A model generated the notes under the pieces. It worked only from the letters and a program-made list of their open reading frames with translations, was not told the origin of the DNA and did no database searches. A program made the position numbers and the translations under genes. Shown here in pieces: positions 1 to 11,800 of a stretch of 64,000 nt of DNA (positions are counted from its first letter, which is position 1; each line of letters opens with the position of its first letter). Origin of the DNA: Stercorarius parasiticus (taxonomy: Eukaryota > Chordata > Aves > Charadriiformes > Stercorariidae); contig VWZL01005057.1 in assembly GCA_013396915.1 (NCBI GenBank), positions 1-64,000 on the forward strand, given 5' to 3'.

Positions 1-2904
1 TTTTATCCCCTTCCCCCTTCGTTAAATGGGAGTGATTTTGAATTTTGAAAACATTGATTCAAATTTGGCTTGGTTCAATCATCTGTTATTTATCTAATAG
101 TTTCATTGTGGGCATAAAACTGTGTGCACAGACAAACACTACATTGATGCACTTCTGATTTTCTTCTTTTAAACATACATAGATATGTGGCTTTTTAAGG
201 AGGTAGATATGATTATTTTGAATTTTGAATTTTACTTGTGCAGCACTTCGAGTGTATGCATTGCAATCACATAGTAGTTTTCTGCATTAGCAGCGCATAA
301 CCAAACATAACCAGACACAGTAACATACTACAGAGGCTGGTGCTCTGCGTTTCAAGTAGGAACTTGGAGGCGAGCTGGGGACTTTGGCAGGTGAGAAATG
401 AAAGGCTGTTTTAAGTGCAGGAGGAAGCACTAAAGAAGTTGCCATGTCAAGTGCAGGACAAGGAGATGAAGAAAGCAATTTAAAAAGTGGACTTGGAAAA
501 AACGAAAAATTGGAAGAAAGGAGAGTAGAAATGAAGATGGGGGTGAATTTGATCAGGGTTTTGAAGGCAAGCGTACAAAGATGTTTGTCAGGGAAACCCC
601 CGTATGATATCAAGTGTTGAACTTTCTGCTTGTTCACAGAACTGGGTTGCTTGCTTTTCTACTTAGATAAAAGGGAGGCTGCTGCACCTTGGTAGATACA
701 GAGGATTTAAGTTTCATTTGAGAGGTCCCAAATTAGAAAGCAGAGGAGCAACCAAACCAGGGGAGAAAGCTGCAGATGAACATTATATTTCATCTCTGCT
801 AACAAAATCACAGCTCTGATACATGGTTTATTCTTTTCTTGTTGTTGCTTTTAAGTAGCATTTGGTTTAACATCGGATCAAGAGTAGTTGCCTATTTGCA
901 GGGATGTGAAGGGATGGAAACAGAAAGAACAAAGAGCTGAAGAAATTATTCCTTTACTGATGTCTTTTACTTGCCATCATTGTCTCTACTCTTTCCTATT
1001 TTAATTTCCTGTTATACCTGTTTAACTCACTATGCCATCTACAAAAAGAGACATTAATTTTATGATCCTACACAAACAAAAACCATGAGGTGTCTGCATA
1101 ATGCTGCATGAAGCCCTTGTGACAGATGCAAGAATACAGATGCAGTATATGGCATACAACACAACTTTGTTACCCAGTTGTTATTTCCCAATTTGTGTGT
1201 ACATAAAGCAGAATCTTTAAGTATATCTGAACTGAAAAACTTGAAAGTCAGTAAAAGTCGTAAAAAATGTTTGTGGTGTAGAACATTGCCTAGACACAAC
1301 TTTTTCAGCAGATGTATCGAACATCATTAGGACTGGGTTATGATGAGCTGCAAACATTTCAACTTTTCAAAATAAAAACATCATGGCTAATGTTATGCAA
1401 ATTACAACAACGCTGAGTAACTTTCAGCACCATCAAGGGCTTCTGCTTGTAAATGGAAACATCTGTGAAACTAAATTGACAGAATTGGGGTTGGTTTTTT
1501 TTTAGAAAGCTAACTTGTTCCACTTGCATTAGAAGGTAGAAAAAAACCTGGTAAAACAGAGCACCAAAAAACTAAGGAAGGAGCTGAACTATGAATACCG
1601 GAAGCACTCCCTCATGCAGAGTTCAGCTAGCCCCAATTTTTTGAGTAAGATATCCTGCAAGATGTTTACAAAGGTTCAGTGGTTTGGATGTTTTTCCATT
1701 CAGTTACGGTCCATGACTTGCAAAGACATCAGCTCATGGAACTTCTTTTCTGAACTAGGCTCATTCAGAGTAATGTTTTTCTTAAGAGAGTTTCTTCTCT
1801 TTTGTTAACCTGCGTCATTTGGATGGACTTTGGCCACCGATTAAAACAGTGTCAAACAGTATAAGGTCAAGCATTTTTAAGAATTTTTAAGGGTAGTTTG
1901 GAAATATATCAAGAAGGGATTCTTATGCCATACAAGTAACTTTTATTTTCACTTTCAGTCTCTGATGGTAAGAAAAAGTGAAGAGTCAGACATTGAAGAC
2001 AGTTGTATTTTTACACTTGGAATGATTCATGCTGTCCCCTGTATTTTGTGGTTCAGATGAATTCTTGTTTTATCTTGCTGCATATTTTAATCTCAAACTG
2101 ACTCCCATGATAAAAAAGGCACCTTTGACAATATTTTTGGCTTGGAGCTGGTTTTGATGTTGGGAAATTCAGCTCATATGTTTTATTTTCTCTGTTGGCC
2201 AAATATATGCTTTGTGCTGATGAGGTTTGGGAATCATAATTTCACTCTATCTCTCAAAGCAAGAGGCTGAATTCAGTCCATTTTGTGCCTGTTTACCTGT
2301 CAGTGCCATTAGAAACTTAGTCCCAACACAATACTGTTTTGTAAGCCGAGGAGATGCTCAGGAATGAGGGCTCCTTCAGGGTGCTGCTCCTCCTGGGGAC
2401 ATTGGTCGACCCCCACCAGAACAATACACACCTTGTTAAAATCTTTCTTTGTTCTTCTGTCGTAATAGTGATGTGCAGTGGAAACAATGCAATGGAGCCA
2501 ACACCTAACGTTTCCATGTAATTTTTTTTTACTGATGCTTAATTGCTTGACAGAGTACTGGCATACCTGCCTACCTGCACAGAAGTCCTCAGTGGGGATT
2601 TTGCTTCCCAACACCAAGCTTACAGAGACGGACATGCAGAAACTTGGGCTGAGCGCTGGGAGTGTGTGGGAAACAGTTATGAGGTCCCATAAAAGGTAAT
2701 GACCTATTTTTTTCTGGTTTCCACCATATTAGCTGATAATGAGTAACCTTCACGTCTCTCTTTGCACAATATTGTTCTCTCAAACGTATAAACACACACG
2801 CACGTCTACTGTAAAATTTTCTGTTGACGCTAGAGCCAACAGTGGTTCTTTCTTCTTAGATATTTAACAGAACACTTTAAAGATCTTTTAATTATACAAG
2901 TTAT
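1..2904. other. Unique AT-rich DNA, no supported gene
   Basis: This stretch has no recognisable repeat family, RNA gene or protein family. Short open frames occur on both strands (for example around 287-637 minus and 1614-1808 plus), but they overlap each other and have unremarkable composition, so I treat them as chance ORFs. One exon-sized segment at 2554-2695 has plausible splice signals and is discussed as a finding. The composition suits avian intergenic or intronic DNA. Confidence 0.6.
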
Positions 2905-2953
2905 CAAGTTATATTTATTATCTGTCAAGTTATATGTATTATCTATCAAGTTA
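2905..2953. repeat. 21-bp imperfect tandem repeat, about 2.3 copies
   Basis: Two consecutive 21-bp units beginning CAAGTTATAT (2905-2925 and 2926-2946) differ at only a few bases. A partial third unit begins CAAGTTA at 2947. An isolated CAAGTTAT just upstream (2897) may be a remnant unit. This looks like a minisatellite seed produced by replication slippage in AT-rich DNA. Confidence 0.8.
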
Positions 2954-3260
2954 AGAAGTTACATTTTTTCAGAGCTTTCTCATTGCTGTACATCCCTCTG
3001 CCATTGTTCATCTGAACACATCACTGCAGCGTTTTCTCGCTCTAAGTCAATACCACTGCGTATGTATTACGCAGTATACGCCTACGTATATTCTTATATC
3101 TAAATTATAAAATCACGAATTATGCTACTTAGCACTGCTTTGGAAGGACCCGAAGAGCTTGAGTTTTGCTCTTTCTGCATTTCCAGAAAATGGCTTTTTT
3201 TCCCTTAATAAATTGTCTCAATTATAAAGTATGGAAAATGATTGTTGTTAGCTTTGTCCT

Positions 3261-3746
3261 AAGAACGTAAAGTATATTCGGTCAGACTGATGGAGCCCAT
3301 GGAATTTATTTAGTGCTTTTCTCTTACACTTCCTCTCAACAGTCCAGAAATACGCAGTTTAAACAACTTCTGTCTGGATTATCAGCTGAAACAGATATCA
3401 ATGGTACTGTCCTCCATGAATTTGTCTAATTTGCCTTTTTGGAGATCATTTTAGCTTCTGTCATTTGTGGTAACAAGTTCCAGAGTTTATCTGCATGTTG
3501 GGTGAAAAGGTTTGCTCTTTCATTTATTCCAAACCTATTTCCTTTTATTGCCTTTACTTTGATACCATGAAAACTGGTGGGTGTCTTCTTTAGTCACTGT
3601 GCATCATTTCAATATTAAGAATTCTCAGAACATCTGAAGAGCAGTGAAATATCTAACCCCTTTTATTCTTTTTTACTTCTGAACAGTGAATGAATAATCA
3701 CAACATATATTACTTTTAAATTTATCTTTTCCTGACGAATTCTGAA
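3261..3746 (-). mobile_element. Old, degraded CR1-like LINE fragment
   Basis: Read on the plus strand, the segment follows the order of an old amniote CR1 type well known from turtles and crocodilians, in reverse orientation. It starts with a head like AAGAACGTAAAG..GGTCAGACTGATGG. Next come CCTCCATGAATTTGTCTAA, GTAACAAGTTCCAGAGTTTA and GGTGAAAAGGTTTGCTC, and then a TTATCTTTTCCTGACGA..CTGAA stretch. That last stretch corresponds to the segment encoding the [11 protein letters not shown] region of the RT C-terminus. The order is conserved but the interior is deleted and interrupted, and no frame is open. I recognised this from remembered consensus structure, not from a search, so the boundaries are approximate. 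Confidence 0.6.
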
Positions 3747-5044
3747 TATTAGATATGGTAATTATAATCCAAGTCATATATCTTTGATAATCTGAGCTGT
3801 ATAGGTCAGGAAGAAGTACAGATATTAAATAGTGCTTATTGGTGTTACTGACAATTGAATAATAATAATTCTGGAAGCCAAAGAATTAATTATATATTTA
3901 GAATAACATCTTACACAGAAAGTGTGAAACATATAGTTGCATAAAAAAGGTGAACCTATAAAATCCTCTTTCTAAAACCATGGCACATTACACACCACTT
4001 AATGCATTTCAAAGTGCTGTGTGAGAACCTGACTTGCTGAAATCAAATGGCATTTCTCCTGCTGTCTTTGGCAGTGTCAACATTTTTGCCAGCTGTTCAT
4101 TTAAGACCATGATTATTTGTACCATTAAGTGAAAACTGTAATTGGCTATCAGGACTCCATTTTTATTTAAAAAAAAAAAAAAAAAAGAGTATCAATGACC
4201 AGACTTCTCACTAAAAATGAAATAATATATCCTAATTCTGGAAAGAGTTGAAGTACATTGCACAAAAGCAAATAATTATTTAGCTGCTGGACATTTCATT
4301 GGAAGATAATAATTCTGCACTTGTTAATCACATACTTTGTTGTCGTTAATGCCTGATTTACATTGGTCTTGCATTGCGAAGTGCTGACTGATTGATAATT
4401 TTTGTCGTTTATTTGATTGGAGTCATAAGGGTAGATTGTTACTATATAAAACTCTTACCACTTTTTTTTTTTAATGCATTTTTGGTTTATATTTGAAATC
4501 ATACAAGAGTTTCATGGTAGTTTCACTATTTCCCTTTTTATAAGAAACTGTGAGGAATTGTTACAAGGCTTACGTCAGGCAGATCTGGTTTTATATTTGG
4601 TTATGAGGTAGATCAGTAACAATCACTTGATATATTATTCACAACCTTTAGCTTGATAATCTTTATTATACTGATCTATACTCAATTATTTTTAATTTTT
4701 TGTAAAACATGAATCCTAAATAAGAAACCACAAAGCATACTTTTAAATGTGAATAATGTCTTGTTCCTGCAAATCCCACTGAACCACTGAGATATCCATT
4801 AATGTCTGCAAGTGAAAGCAGAAATGGGTAGTGAATGGCCCTACACGAGATGACTACAGCAAAGGGCTTTGGATTACTCTGCTAAATACCAGCAACATGA
4901 GGTTGCCACTGGAGGTTCAGTATTAACCTCACGCTAACCCTTACAGGTCTCTATTGCTCTGCACTAGAGCACATTCTTGGCTTGCTGAATATATAGTAAA
5001 CACCTCTGAAAGTCACAAACATTCAAGTCATTGGGTAATGGATA
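3747..5044. other. AT-rich unique DNA
   Basis: I see no gene or repeat family here. The segment is strongly AT-rich with many TAATTA- and AATAAA-like words. The part around 4320-4440 (GTCGTTAATGCCTGATTTAC and neighbours) is free of obvious repeats and is a reasonable place to look for conserved non-coding sequence, though nothing in the sequence alone proves constraint. Confidence 0.55.
4169..4186. repeat. Poly(A) run of 18 bases
   Basis: This is an uninterrupted run of A preceded by TTTTATTT. No retrocopy body or target-site duplication is visible upstream, so it is probably a simple homopolymer and not the tail of a processed pseudogene. Confidence 0.85.
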
Positions 5045-5175
5045 CCACCAGGCTGGATGAGGCTTTGAGTAGCCTGGTCTAGTGGGAGGTGTCCCTGCCC
5101 AGGTGTCCCTGTCCCATTGGAACTAGATGATCTTTAAGGTCCTTCCAACCCGAACCATTTGATGATTCTATGATA
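5045..5175 (+). mobile_element. CR1 LINE, short 3'-end fragment (plus strand)
   Basis: This is a typical avian CR1 3' terminus, severely 5'-truncated. It reads GGCTGGATGAGGCTTTGAGT, GTCTAGTGGGAGGTGTCCCT, AACTAGATGATCTTTAAGG, CCTTCCAACCCGAACCATT and ends at GATGATTCTATGATA. CR1 inserts by target-primed reverse transcription, and most avian copies are short 3' fragments like this one. A 14-15 bp local duplication (AGGTGTCCCTGCCC at 5087, AGGTGTCCCTGTCCC at 5101) replaces the usual CCCATGGCAGGGG stretch. Confidence 0.95.
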
Positions 5176-5515
5176 CTAGCTACCACATCCTTCACAGAAA
5201 ATAAATTCACATGGAATTAACAGACCAAACAATAACCAAAGATGTGACTTTTAAGGTATTGTTGGTATTTCTGGTTTCTTTTCATTCCAAATTCATCCTG
5301 ATTTTACATGTAGTGTTGGCTTATTTTCCCTAAGAAACAGGTAAACATAGTAGATAAAAATGTCCTGATACTGAATGTTATGCTTCTGTCTTCCTTGAAC
5401 TACCAGTTCCATGGCAAACAGTAAAATAACCCTTATAAGCATGCTCCATTGTTTTGCAAGCAACCAATTAAAATCCAAATCCAAAGTAGGAGGAAGTAGT
5501 ACATGCAGTCACAAA

Positions 5516-5563
5516 ATATGCGCACACACATGCATACAATACATACGTACACACAGACATTCT
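5516..5563. repeat. CA/CATA-rich degenerate simple repeat
   Basis: This is a purine-pyrimidine alternating stretch (GCGCACACACATGCATACA followed by CATACGTACACACAGACA). It is an interrupted microsatellite and not a perfect (CA)n. Confidence 0.6.
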
Positions 5564-5759
5564 TTTCATATAAACCAGTTACTTAACACCATATTATTGT
5601 AGCTAATCTTTTCAAAATGAATTAACATTAAAAATGCATCAAGTACTATATAAAACAGCAATAAAATGAGGACTCCATAAAGAACAATAACAAACCTTCA
5701 TAAATAAAAGTGCTTCTTTGAATAAACCATAACTAAGCATCAATTCAATTTTATTTACT

Positions 5760-5815
5760 CATACATATGTGCTTATATGCATGTATTTATGTGTATACAT
5801 ATATATACACACAAT
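5760..5815. repeat. TA/TG alternating simple repeat
   Basis: This is a degenerate (TA)n/(TG)n stretch that includes GTGTATACATATATATACAC, which is near-palindromic. Such tracts mutate quickly by slippage. No function is implied. Confidence 0.65.
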
Positions 5816-8800
5816 CACAGATTTGCCCTCATAACACTAATCATGGTGCACAGGTTTCTGTGCACAAAGAAGTATCTTTTGTACATTTTGGTATCTTTCT
5901 GGGTATTTTACTAAGCATTGGGACACGAAGAAATTTAATTAGCAATGAAAGAGTTACTGTGACGAAAAAACTGAATGCTGCAACGTGATGATTTTGTTGT
6001 TATGCTTACCATACTCCTAGGGAGACACTCGATTACTGAATTTCGAGAACATCCAGCAAATACCATGTAGTGAATAAACATTTGCTTTTTTTTTTCAATT
6101 CACAAATGTTATGCTGCGCTTTGTTGAAAAAGCTTATAATAGAAACATGTTCTACTGATGTTGAAATTACATTTCTCAAACTGACTGTATTAAGCCCTTT
6201 ACTGGAGAAGAGCTGTACAAATGCAACATGATTAAAGTCATGATAAACAAAAAAGAGAACTTGAGGGGACATATGCAGTTTCTATGTACAAGCATTAAAC
6301 AAGGTGCACATAACAGAAATAAAAATGTAGTTTTCTTTACAGCACTGTTTCTTGTTTCTTTAAATGCATCAAACCATATACTTGTTTCACACACAAGTAC
6401 TTGAGGTACTTGATTGGCTCCTTGGCTCTAGGAATATAGGCTTTTTACATTTTTTTTCTCAAACACTGTGAAGAAGTTAAATATTGCTGTTCCCACTTAT
6501 AACGGGAATTTATTATATAATATTCAAGATCATCTTGAAGTCTAAGGCAGACAAAGACTTGAGACTGATTATCAATAATAATCTTACGACCTCTGTGGAA
6601 ATGAACATTTCTTCTGTCCTCCCACTCTGGAGCTGTTGGATGAAAAGTCCCCACATTTGTGGAAATTCTGCAGAAGGACAAGTGAATGGAAAATGTGACA
6701 AAAGATCTTTTAGAAAGTGCAAATGACTAAAATGAGCTTGTTCATTGACTTCATTACCCCCTAGTGTAGGATCTGAACATATGAGGAGACTTTTTCAAAA
6801 CTCTCAAAGATTGTTTCAGAGAGGAAGAATAGAAAACTCCTGGGTGGACTGGCCCCAGCCATTGCTTTGGGGCAGTTTTTCTGCCCTTTTCTAGTGCGTT
6901 TGTCCCACGCAGAATTGCTCTAGTCGAAGGGCTACAGAGACCGTTGCTGGGCTAGCTCTCCTGCATCGTGGGGAAGGTGACTTCTTGCCTTTCTCCTGTT
7001 AGTTGAGGTCTCTCTCCTTGGCACCTGTCTTTGGTGAGCCCCTTTGTAGTTAATGAGACATGCACTGGTCTGCTTGTGTTTCGGCCATATGGTACATACA
7101 CATACAGATGCATACACGGACTCCACGCTGCCAACTAATCCCCCGTCTCTCCTTTTCACTGCTCCTTGTACAGTCACTTACACTTCCATGAGGTGAGTAA
7201 TGCAAATCAGAAACACACCGTGCTGCTTTACACCACGGGGACAATAATGAGCAAAGGCATGTCAGACATGACCTGAACCTCAGGCCCAGCTGACACCTCC
7301 TCCAGGCCCTGGGTATTTAGGATGGGCATCCGCTGAGATTTCCTTAGGGAAAGAGCTCAACACTGTCACTGTTTGTGCTCTCCTGACAATTACTCTTGCT
7401 CTGCTCCCCCTGAGCATCTCCTCCAGGTGGGTAATTACCTTCTGCATTCGTGCTATGCCCATTTAGAAACCCACGGTCAGAGTTGAGCAGAGACCTGTAA
7501 CAAAACAGCTGGTTTGCTTTTCCAAAGTTGTTTTACGCGTTGATTTGTTCAGACATCCCGTTGCCCCAAGGACTGTTGGCCCCAGAGAGACTTTGGAATA
7601 GATTTCTGGTTAAAATAGGTAGATGAGCTCGCTTTTAGTTTTTTTCAGCTTCAGACTGAATGACCGTGGGGAGTGAGGGGGGGAAGAGATAATTTTAGAG
7701 AAGTGGAGGTTGTTACCTTGATTGATTGCTAACATGCCTTTGGCTCCCAGAGATAGGGAAAAACTTGTGGTATGTGCAGATGGTTCAATTCACAGAATAT
7801 ATTAACAGGTGAGGAAAATATCGTATGTTTGTGTTGTATATTTTACTTTAAAATGTAGGGCACTCCCATTCACTCTCAAATGCATGTAGAATCTGCAACG
7901 TGATCTACAACGTATTACTTTTGTAGTATGAGAAATGTACTTAGCAGACGTAGAATAGTAGCATCACCACTGTCTAAAACCATATTTCTGCAACACTTTT
8001 GCCTTACAGCACTTTGGCTCAAGTAGACTATAGGCATTAAAAGACATGCAAGAATATAAATGGAAAGTTAATCTCTTAACAGGTTTTGATATTTTTCTGG
8101 TGTATTTTAAGTTGACTTCTTTCCTCATAGAATTTGTTACTAACGATCATATTGTGTAAAAGCCTGTCTTAGGGCATTGCTTGGATACCAATGACTGTAT
8201 GATCTTCACTTCTTTTGACACTCTAGTTTAGCTGTCTAGCTCCTGAGTGACAGTGACCACTTAGAAATCAGTGCAAATGAGGTGAAAAATAAGCCATTTA
8301 CACTCTGAGAATGTTCTGTCCTTGCAGATCAAGTATGTCCATGACAAGGGAACATTTGACTTGTACAGTAAAAGCCAGTGAAGTGTAACTCATTGATGGT
8401 TTAGATATTTTTGACTAGGCTATGAACAGGCAATGACCACAGCCCTTTTTGCCCTTTGGTGTTATAAAATAGATTAATTGTACAGCAGAAGATGATAGAA
8501 ATATGAATTAGATCAAATATATGCGCACATTATAAGAATCCTGAACTTAAGGATTCTCTTTAGTACAGATTATATACTCTGTTCCATTGTAAATTAGTCT
8601 GTTTTGAGTTTGATGCAAGTGTAAGAAACAGGACTGCAAGGAGCCTAGAAGTGTATTGTCTTCCTAGTCAAAATCCAAGCTCATAACCTTGGGTCAAAAT
8701 TAAAATATGCAAATATTTTCTGTGGAAAATTTGCTAAGATTTTATTTAGAATTTTTGGGGTTTTTTTTGTTCATTAAAGAAGGAAAGAAGCTTCAGGATT

Positions 8801-11800
8801 TCTTCAGTGTTTCTAGAATAATGTATAGGATCCACAGCATTGTTTCAGGCTTTGAAAATGGCTTTAGGTGTTTTGACCTCCACCGACCTTAGACTGTGTG
8901 AACATACTGCAAATTTGTTATTGCTATTTATTGTTAGTAGGCAACAGACAACCCAGAACAAGTGTAATTAAGGTGTGCTGCAGTGCAGCTTAAGTAATGC
9001 TCTCTGCTGCCTGAAGAAAATCTTTCCCCCTCATGTAAAAGAGATCAGCTTTTACAGCTTACTGTGGGTATGAGTAATAATTACCATCTGACTTCAACCT
9101 TGGTAAACTCCTGAGTCCTGCCTATTAACATCAGTAGCCTTTCACAGATCTTGCATTACATTTCACTTGCCACTGAGAGCCAAATAGCAGCATCACTGGA
9201 AACATCCTCCCAGACACTTTCTATGGACAACATCCTCTACCTTTGTCATTTTACAACTCTGAAAGGTAGTTATAAATAAATACTTACATCATAGGTACAT
9301 CTGAAGGATACTGATGGATAGGTAGGCTAGAGATTGATGCCAACCAATGAATTAATGCACTGGCTATTTCAGTATCTGACTCTAGATGCACTAAACCAGA
9401 AAACTGTGAAAAAATTTTGCAGTAAATATGAGCTAGGCATGAAGAAAGCACTGTAATGAGTTCTGTTGCTCATCTCTGTAAGAATTTATAGATCCTTAGC
9501 AAGCTAGGTTGCAGGACGTGCTAAATTAGAACTGCCTAAAATAGCTTAAGGAGCTACTACCTCTGGTTTAAGGAGCTGCTACCTGCCTCACTCCCCCTCA
9601 TACTCATTTAGGCTTTCTGGCATCATGCTAGTAAAAGCATTCATATAGCTATGGGAATCGATCTGGCAACATAGAAATCTTTCCTTTTCAATGTTATTTT
9701 TTAACTACAAGCATGCTTTGATCTGCTTCACAGCACCACTCTTAAAGTCACAATATGTAGGTGGAATTGAGTCACCAGGGGCTTTTGCCACCAAAGTGAG
9801 ATACAAGTCAAACGTCTGACACTGCCACACATCCTGTTCAGTCTTCTGAGATCACGCTATGGCTCAGGATACATGAAAAGAGTAAAGTGCGACACAGATT
9901 ACTCATTTTGGTGAGGAAACCAGGGCCTGGCACAGATGCAAGGTCATTTCCAAAGCATCGTGACACCAATGAGAATCTCATAGCAGATTTCACAGGCATT
10001 GGTCCCAGCCCAACAGCTGGATGGTCCTGTTTCCTAACAAAAGACTGCTAGGGATGATAGAGGAGGCCTGCCCAGAGGAAGGTAGCCATATCTGAAACAC
10101 TACAGAAGAGCACTCCAAGGTGTCCAAGGAAGAGGTGACGTAGCTCTTAGGAAAGAACATTGCTGCAGCAAATGGGACTGGCTGTGCTTGCTTGCTTCCT
10201 GTGAACGCCATTGCCAGAACACTGATTTATTGGCTTGCTGCATGAAACTCAAACAATGAGCACAAAAGACTCAGCCTTTTTCCATAGGAATTGTTCTAGC
10301 GGCAATCCTTCATGACGTGGGCGGATAGTATAGGAGTCGGGAACACAGTATTCTGTTTAAACAATTCAGACATGAGATGACTGATTTTTTTCCTGACACT
10401 GTTTTGGAAACATACATGCAAGAGTCATTTTTCTGTCATATTTCCAAGCCAACTACAGGCTTAGAAAAGTTTTTAAGAAGTAAGGATGTCTTTTCCATGC
10501 TCTTCATTATATAACTTGCTTTTAGATAAGTATCACAGAACACCATACAGCAAGAGAGCCAATTATAAGTTAAGGAGAAAAGCAAGATTTTTATGGAGAG
10601 TTTAAGAGAAAAGGTGATTTATTGTCTCGGAGTGAATAAAGAAAAAGGGAGTTCCAGACAAATGGGGAGAAAAAAAATGAACCACAAATTAAAAAGTGAC
10701 TTCTGACCTCAGACTCGGAGAAAAGGACAGAAAGAGACTGGAGGAAAGATCTGGATTGGATAGGCTATACTGACTGGTGCTTTTTATTTTTACTATGACA
10801 AAAAAATCTTAGTCCTCATTAGAGATAAGAAAAGATCTATTATTCCATACATGCTATGTTTCCTAAAGGTAGCAAGTTGCAGAGGGTAAGCTAAATCAAC
10901 AGTTTCTTTATTTCACATGTACTACAATGGGTGAGCAACTGTGTATTTTCATCTCTTTGATTGCAAGACTGTATCTGAGTGGCAATGCCCTTTCTTCTAA
11001 GGCTAACACATTTTAAGAGACTCTCCTGAGCTTTGATCGAATGTTGGAAAGTGTTTGCACTGAGACCTCTATAAGCAAATGAAAAAAGAAGTTGTAAAGC
11101 ACTGAATATCAAGTTCTCCTTTGGAGCTTTTTTATTTGAAGTTGTCATGGACATCAAAGATGTTGATGAATCAGTTCTTCAAACACCTTTCCTTCCACAG
11201 GATGTGATTTATGTAGAAAGTTGGAATATGCACAAGAGATATTATTTTTTTCAAATGGCTCATTTATTTAGCATGGTCACTGAGACGTGATGTCTCCAGG
11301 GTGTTGTTCAGAAAGAAAATTTAGTCATCTTTAGGACTTAAAATGTATAAGGTTTCTTATGGTTATGGGATCAGTCAAAAGTACAGACCTCCAGTAGGGT
11401 TTTGTTGGGTCAGTTGTTTGGAAACGTATTTGCAAGAATCCTGAAATCTTGTCACAGTCAGGGAATATCAGTGCTGAGCACTGACTCACATTTCTGAGGT
11501 GCAGCTTTATCCTGATAACTCTTTAGGGATGACACCTGGAGAACCTGTGAAAATCCTGACAACACATCCTGGTTTTTAAGAAAGACATATATGACAATTT
11601 CTGTGATCTCTACCTCAGAGTAATGACCCTTCAGAACTGGGGAGCTCCTAGTATGTTGCTCCTTTGTGTTAACACTCTAAGTGTGTTAAATTTTGACTTC
11701 TGAACTACAATCTTTTAGATGATGCCAGGAGAGGGACTGATGTTACGATAATTGCCTATGTTTCTGAGACATGTATTTTTTTCCTTGCTATCGCTATCCG

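Noticed and set aside
4141..4190. Poly(A) run as a possible processed-pseudogene tail
   Set aside because: No gene-like body or target-site duplication precedes it.
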